Assembly: GCA_947259425.1 (NCBI GenBank)
Contig: CAMYMO010000301.1
Location: 1 to 10,718 of the forward strand
Length of the DNA stretch: 10,718 bases
Direction: 5' to 3'
From: an uncultured Ectothiorhodospiraceae bacterium
Lineage (GTDB): Bacteria; Pseudomonadota; Gammaproteobacteria; UBA6429; Thiohalophilaceae
The notes beneath the pieces were generated by a model. It saw only the letters and a program-made list of their open reading frames with translations, was not told where the DNA came from and ran no database searches. Shown piece by piece: positions 7,326-10,718 of the stretch (the stretch's first letter is position 1; the number at the start of each line of letters is the position of its first letter). The translations under genes were made by a program, and so were the position numbers.

Positions 7326-7391
7326 TTTAATTTATATTCACATCAAATATAACTCACCTAAAACTTTGGCTTTAATGATTCTATTCATTGA
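7326..7391. other. Short gap between convergent genes with weak AT-only hairpin
   Basis: This gap separates the convergent ends of the 1050-aa and 725-aa genes. TTATATT at 7332-7338 and AATATAA at 7346-7352 are inverted copies around a seven-base loop. The stem has no G-C pairs, so as a bidirectional terminator it would be weak; nothing better is present between the two stop codons. Confidence 0.2.
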
Positions 7392-9569
7392 CTAACGCCT
7401 TCCAGCACCACGACCACCTCCACGTGCACCACCGTAACTGCGATTACGTTGCGCACCTTGCTGACGAGATTGATGGCTGCGATTTAATTGCTGCTGTTGA
7501 CTATAACGCTGGCTGGATTGATATTGTGATCGTTGTTGTGTAGACGATCGTGATGGTTGTTGCGCAGGCCGTTGAGAAGGTTGCGTCGAAGGTCGTTGCG
7601 ATGTTTGTTTGCCTTTATTGGTTGACTGCCACCCATCTTTTGAACGAGATTGCCAGCCTTGATTTGTCTTACGATGAACATTACCTTTGTTGTCCGTATA
7701 AACATTATTAGGTCGGTTTGAACTGGGCCTGGCCTTAGCATGATGACGGGCTTTGTTTGTTGGCGTTGCACGTTTTTTATTATGCTGGCTACGATACAAA
7801 TTTTGTTTATGTGAATGTCGTTGACCGGCTCGATAACCAGCCCGGTAACCTGCATGCGCACCTCTGCGATAGCCATGTCGATAACCTCGGTGATAACCGC
7901 GGTAACGTCCAGGCCCCCACCAGCCACCGTGGTACCAACCACCGCCGCCAATAACAAAGGTGAAGGGTCCAGAGCTATAACTTAAACCAAAGCGCCATCC
8001 CGTATACGGATTCCAGCGCACATGGAAGCCCCAGGTAGCGGGGCGCGGATAATAATAGTACCCATACCATCCAGGCCAATAATAACCTGTACCATAAACG
8101 ATAGTAGTGCCGTATATATAAGTATGTGTATAACCCGGTGTATAACCAACATAGATCACTTCAGGTTCAACTTTGTAAATTTTTACAAAGGTCACGTTGT
8201 ACACAGGAGAGTCAGCTGGGATGGTATAGATAATATCGGGTACCGATGTGGCAATGGTCCAGGGTCCATTTGGACTGGGTGCCCTAAACCATACCGCTTC
8301 ATCAACGGCATAATATTGGTTACTGGAAACCCTGATAACAGGAGTAGCCGTATTGATCGCATATTTCATACTGGTATCGGAGACTTGCTCAAACTTCGGC
8401 TCACCATCGTATTCCACTTTTAACGCTGCCTTACTTCGATCAATGGCAGCGGTTTGAGGGATTTGCGCATCTAAAACGGCTTCCTTGGCGACATCAGTTC
8501 CCGGCACGGCATATAACACGGTGCCCAGGTTAGAATTTTTAGGGATCTTGGCAAAATCTTTTGGTAGCTTTTCACCCGGAACATAGGTCCATGGACCTTC
8601 GACTTTTTTACCGACGTACCAACGACCGGACAGCAGGATATAGTATTGCTGTTGTTTGATATCCATCAATACATCACTGTCAGTATTGCTCATGTAGAGC
8701 AGATCAGTGCCTTCAATCGGTTTGAATTCTGGTTTTCCGTTAGCCGAAATCAGTTCGGCGGGTTCAGTTCGAACGATTACTTTTGGAGCAGGACCTGGAC
8801 CGGATTTATCTTTCTCAGTCTCTTCAGTATCTTTTGGTTCTTCTTTGGGCGCGAGCGCAGCGATCTCTTGTGGTACCTTGGTGGTGATCGACCAATCACT
8901 ATTTATATCCTTGGTGGTATACCATGTTTTAGGATCGGCATTCAGATAATAAAGTTTCGTGGCCGGATCGAACAACAGAGTATAGGGCGTGTTGATGACG
9001 CGTTTTAGTTTCGTATTTTTTTCATCTCGTAATTGCGGTTCGCCGTCAATATTCACCAGGATCGCGGGTTCGGCGATAAAAATAATTTCAGGTGGGGCGG
9101 TATTAATTTTTTCCGAAGCCTTTGCTTGTTCTTCTACTAATTCCAGCGACGCTAGCAATTCATCCATAGAGATGGCCATATTCCATTTAGGAATCTCATC
9201 TTCTAATAACTTACTAAGTTTCTTTTGTTTTTGTTCATTTGATTCGGGGAAGCGTACATTTAGAACCTTAACGTTGGTAATGGTGGCGGTACGTTCTGAA
9301 CGATCCGTTTCCAGCTGAGCATCAAACCAAACAGCACCAAAAACAGGGGCCTTTGAGCCCGCAAGTTCAAGCGCAACCGCCGCTCTGGCCTTTAATTGGT
9401 TACCTTTTAATGATTCAGGCTGGGGTTGATAAATAACAACAGTGCCTTCGGTTGTTTTAATTTCCTGAGGCCAGTTAGAGCTCTCAGCTTGTGCGCTAGA
9501 AGCAATCGATAGGCTGACACAAAGGCTGAGAATAATGAATGCGGTTAATTTTGTTAGCGGATAGAACAT
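7392..9569 (-). CDS. Large secreted repeat protein with Gly/Tyr/Trp-rich segment and basic Arg/Gln/Ser tail
   Basis: A 725-residue exported protein of unknown function. Residues 1-28 are a classic Sec signal peptide (hydrophobic core AFIILSLCVSLSIA, cleavage after AQA). Three related modules follow at about 162-240, 266-345 and 384-455. Each starts with a D/N-G-E/K-P turn (IDGEP, NGKP, YDGEP), has an aromatic strand (LYYLN, QYYILL, QYYAV), a Trp-aromatic pair (W216-Y, W317-Y, W427-F) and a later Trp (W226, W327, W437, the last two in GPWT). An acidic Pro/Glu/Lys linker (241-262) separates modules one and two. Residues 470-558 are rich in Tyr, Trp and Gly; 556-582 carry a GYxx tetrapeptide repeat; the rest is strongly basic, rich in Arg, Gln and Ser, ending in GGARGGGRGAGRR. 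Related proteins are sometimes labelled carbohydrate-binding family V/XII, a weak label. AAGGA just upstream supports the ATG at 9569. A surface or envelope role is inferred. Confidence 0.87.
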   Translation of the reverse strand: MFYPLTKLTAFIILSLCVSLSIASSAQAESSNWPQEIKTTEGTVVIYQPQPESLKGNQLKARAAVALELAGSKAPVFGAVWFDAQLETDRSERTATITNVKVLNVRFPESNEQKQKKLSKLLEDEIPKWNMAISMDELLASLELVEEQAKASEKINTAPPEIIFIAEPAILVNIDGEPQLRDEKNTKLKRVINTPYTLLFDPATKLYYLNADPKTWYTTKDINSDWSITTKVPQEIAALAPKEEPKDTEETEKDKSGPGPAPKVIVRTEPAELISANGKPEFKPIEGTDLLYMSNTDSDVLMDIKQQQYYILLSGRWYVGKKVEGPWTYVPGEKLPKDFAKIPKNSNLGTVLYAVPGTDVAKEAVLDAQIPQTAAIDRSKAALKVEYDGEPKFEQVSDTSMKYAINTATPVIRVSSNQYYAVDEAVWFRAPSPNGPWTIATSVPDIIYTIPADSPVYNVTFVKIYKVEPEVIYVGYTPGYTHTYIYGTTIVYGTGYYWPGWYGYYYYPRPATWGFHVRWNPYTGWRFGLSYSSGPFTFVIGGGGWYHGGWWGPGRYRGYHRGYRHGYRRGAHAGYRAGYRAGQRHSHKQNLYRSQHNKKRATPTNKARHHAKARPSSNRPNNVYTDNKGNVHRKTNQGWQSRSKDGWQSTNKGKQTSQRPSTQPSQRPAQQPSRSSTQQRSQYQSSQRYSQQQQLNRSHQSRQQGAQRNRSYGGARGGGRGAGRR
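7824..7904 (-). repeat. Degenerate 12-base tandem repeat encoding GYxx tetrapeptides
   Basis: Within the 725-aa gene, residues 556-582 repeat a four-residue unit: glycines at 558, 562, 566, 570, 574, 578 and 582, most followed by Tyr and then Arg or His. In the DNA this is a 12-base period with recurring GATAACC or GGTAACC blocks on the plus strand. Such in-frame repeats can expand or contract without breaking the gene. Confidence 0.6.
8205..9086 (-). repeat. Three diverged protein-level modules inside the secreted protein
   Basis: Modules of about 72 to 80 residues lie at nucleotides 8850-9086, 8535-8774 and 8205-8420. They share, in order, a D/N-G-E/K-P turn, a Thr-x-hydrophobic strand, an Asn-Thr, a Tyr-Tyr strand, a Trp-aromatic pair, a second Trp and a closing Pro-x-x-Ile/Phe-Ala-like segment. 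The similarity is visible only in protein and is low, so the duplication is old. The pattern suggests three copies of a small beta domain. Confidence 0.6.
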
Positions 9570-9795
9570 TATGAGTCCTTCGTTTTATTATTTAATATTC
9601 AAAATATCAACCATCATAGACTTAAGCTGCGCAAATCGTCTAGATAACTTTTGCCATTTTAATTAATTTATATCAACATTTCCTTCATAATAGAGTAGTA
9701 ACAATACTGCAAACCTTATAGTAATCTCATACACTAATTATGATACAACCTTAATAATAACATTACATATTTTACGTCTATAAAGGAGGGCGCTA
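9570..9795. promoter_or_regulatory. AT-rich divergent intergenic region
   Basis: No gene is visible here. The stretch separates the secreted protein gene (minus) from the 92-aa gene (plus) and should hold both promoters. The minus-strand ribosome binding site AAGGA lies about seven bases before the ATG at 9569. On the plus strand AAGGAGG at 9783-9789, six bases before the ATG at 9796, is close to a perfect Shine-Dalgarno sequence. Several TATA-like hexamers occur on both strands, but none pairs with a good -35 at the right distance, so I do not place promoters. Confidence 0.4.
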
Positions 9796-10074
9796 ATGAA
9801 TGAATCCACCAAAGATGCAGGCATCATGCTCGCGCTTTTGCAAAGACTCGAGACACAAAGATTACCTCGGTTGCTTGATCTGAAAAAGAAAGTCGATGCA
9901 GGAAACTGTCTCGATGTTAATGAAGTCGATTACATGCAGGAATTAATTAATGATGCAACTAAAATTAAACCTGTTTTAGATAAACATCCAGAGTATACGA
10001 CATTGGTTGGGCGCATCGCCAACTTGTATAATGAAATTACTGCGAAAGCCCTGGAAAACGAAAAGCAGACGTAG
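9796..10074 (+). CDS. Small helical hypothetical protein (92 aa)
   Basis: I do not recognise this protein. It is 92 residues, soluble and probably almost wholly helical. The segments MLALLQRLETQRLPRLLDLKKKVDAG (about 11-36), VNEVDYMQELINDATKIKPVLDKH (about 41-64) and LVGRIANLYNEITAKALENE (about 70-89) have heptad-like hydrophobic spacing, suggesting a three-helix bundle or a coiled-coil adaptor. There is one cysteine (in GNCLD). The near-perfect AAGGAGG at 9783-9789 implies efficient translation. It is divergent from the secreted repeat protein and followed by a 135-base gap before the ModA-like gene in the same direction, so operon membership with the latter is uncertain. Confidence 0.8.
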   Translation: MNESTKDAGIMLALLQRLETQRLPRLLDLKKKVDAGNCLDVNEVDYMQELINDATKIKPVLDKHPEYTTLVGRIANLYNEITAKALENEKQT

Positions 10075-10209
10075 TTTTCTGAAATACACAGTACGTTACT
10101 GGCTGAGTGATTCAAAGATTTTTATAAGAAAATAATTATTTAATCCGGAATAAAATGATATTGATCATCACCACCCACTTCATCGACAATTACACATGAT
10201 CACTCAATA
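10075..10209. other. Intergenic region before the ModA-like gene
   Basis: No gene is visible. CAGTA (10089-10093) and TACTG (10097-10101) form a 5-bp inverted repeat with a three-base loop, too weak and without a T-run to call a terminator. No convincing ModE-type operator and no clear Shine-Dalgarno sequence before the ATG at 10210 were seen. Confidence 0.3.
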
Positions 10210-10718
10210 ATGTATTTAAAAACGATAAAGATACTGTTATTAATTTTGACTTCATTAGTGGCGCTGCCGTTGCAGGCGATAGCCAAAGGAATCAGAGTGG
10301 CGGTCGCGAGTAATTTTAAAAACACCATAATTCCAATTGCCGATCATTATGAAACGATTTCAGGAAATAAGGTGATACTAATTTTAGGTTCGACAGGTAA
10401 ACACTATGCGCAGATTAAACATGGTGCGCCCTATGATATTTTTTTGGCTGCCGATTCTCGACGACCGAAATTATTAGAAGAAGAGGGTGTTGCCGTACCG
10501 AATACCCGTTTCACTTATGCGATTGGTAAAATTGTATTATGGAGTCCCGAAACTGGATATATTCAATCAAATGATAATGTGCTGAAAAATGGCGAGTTTC
10601 GTTATCTTGCTATGGCTAATCCCAGGCTGGCACCTTATGGTCAAGCAGCAAAAGAGGTTTTGTTAAAACTTAAATTATATGATGGATTAACAAGTAAGAT
10701 TGTACGTGGTGAGAATAT
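10210..10718 (+). CDS. modA: ModA-like molybdate ABC transporter substrate-binding protein, 3' end outside window
   Basis: A periplasmic binding protein that would capture molybdate (or tungstate) for an ABC importer of the ModABC type. My translation gives 169 residues up to the window edge, out of about 250 usual. Residues 1-26 form a Sec signal peptide (basic TIK, hydrophobic ILLLILTSLVALPL, cleavage near AIA). The mature part opens with VAVASNF, the family's first oxyanion-site strand, followed by LGSTGKHYAQI (the STGK serine binds oxyanion), GAPYDIFLAADSRRPKLLEEEG, and MANPRLAPYGQAAKEVL, all strongly conserved in ModA. The last residues (GEN) are also family-typical. The ATG at 10210 is the only in-frame ATG after a stop at 10162, though its ribosome binding site is poor. 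Permease and ATPase genes would be expected downstream, outside the window. Confidence 0.92.
   Translation, partial: MYLKTIKILLLILTSLVALPLQAIAKGIRVAVASNFKNTIIPIADHYETISGNKVILILGSTGKHYAQIKHGAPYDIFLAADSRRPKLLEEEGVAVPNTRFTYAIGKIVLWSPETGYIQSNDNVLKNGEFRYLAMANPRLAPYGQAAKEVLLKLKLYDGLTSKIVRGEN

Noticed and set aside
7484..7957. 157-residue open frame on the minus strand inside the secreted protein gene
   Set aside because: It is a shifted-frame shadow of the repetitive basic tail on the same strand, with no ribosome binding site and low-complexity content; the 725-aa frame has the signal peptide and ordered modules.
8022..8423. 133-residue open frame antisense to the secreted protein gene
   Set aside because: Antisense shadow; composition and lack of motifs or start signals argue against a gene.
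10089..10101. CAGTA/TACTG hairpin as terminator of the 92-aa gene
   Set aside because: Only a 5-bp stem with a three-base loop and no T-run.

Overview
The window looks like a piece of a moderately AT-rich gammaproteobacterial chromosome. The evidence is the protein families present (a YbiX/PiuC-type hydroxylase, a ModA-type binding protein), ordinary Shine-Dalgarno sites and normal bacterial gene packing. I see no rRNA, tRNA, CRISPR array, insertion sequence, integrase or phage gene. Most of the genes are conserved-hypothetical types, so much of the functional reading below is inference.

Layout, left to right. (1) 1-628, minus: a PKHD-type Fe(II)/2-oxoglutarate hydroxylase (YbiX/PiuC family), cut at its C-terminus by the window edge. 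(2) 691-1008, plus: a small acidic hypothetical protein, divergent from the hydroxylase. (3) 3179 down to 1011, minus: a tight three-gene set, namely a 349-aa helical protein with an HEIGE motif (tentatively the Sfum_1244 family), a second, unrelated Fe(II)/2-oxoglutarate oxygenase of prolyl-4-hydroxylase type, and a GNAT acetyltransferase. (4) 3348-3899, plus: a 183-aa hypothetical protein with a GTG start, divergent from the 349-aa gene. (5) 3900-4172: an AT-rich intergenic stretch holding one clear inverted repeat. (6) 4173-7325, plus: a 1050-aa membrane protein joining a periplasmic-binding-protein type 1 (LivJ-like) domain to a polytopic membrane domain. (7) 9569 down to 7392, minus, convergent with the previous gene: a 725-aa secreted protein with three copies of a Trp/Pro-containing repeat, a Gly/Tyr/Trp-rich segment and a long basic Arg/Gln/Ser tail. 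(8) 9796-10074, plus: a 92-aa helical hypothetical protein with a strong ribosome binding site. (9) 10210 to the end, plus: the N-terminal two thirds of a ModA-like molybdate-binding protein.

The genes do not assemble into one known pathway. Two different non-heme iron oxygenases lie within 1.5 kb of each other, one of them in an apparent operon with an acetyltransferase, which suggests protein or small-molecule modification. The most likely undescribed item is the 1050-aa receptor-like membrane protein: the binding-protein fold is readable from its motifs, but it has no ABC ATPase or permease partner here and no output domain I can name. The large secreted repeat protein next to it is the second candidate, although the two genes face each other and need not be functionally linked.
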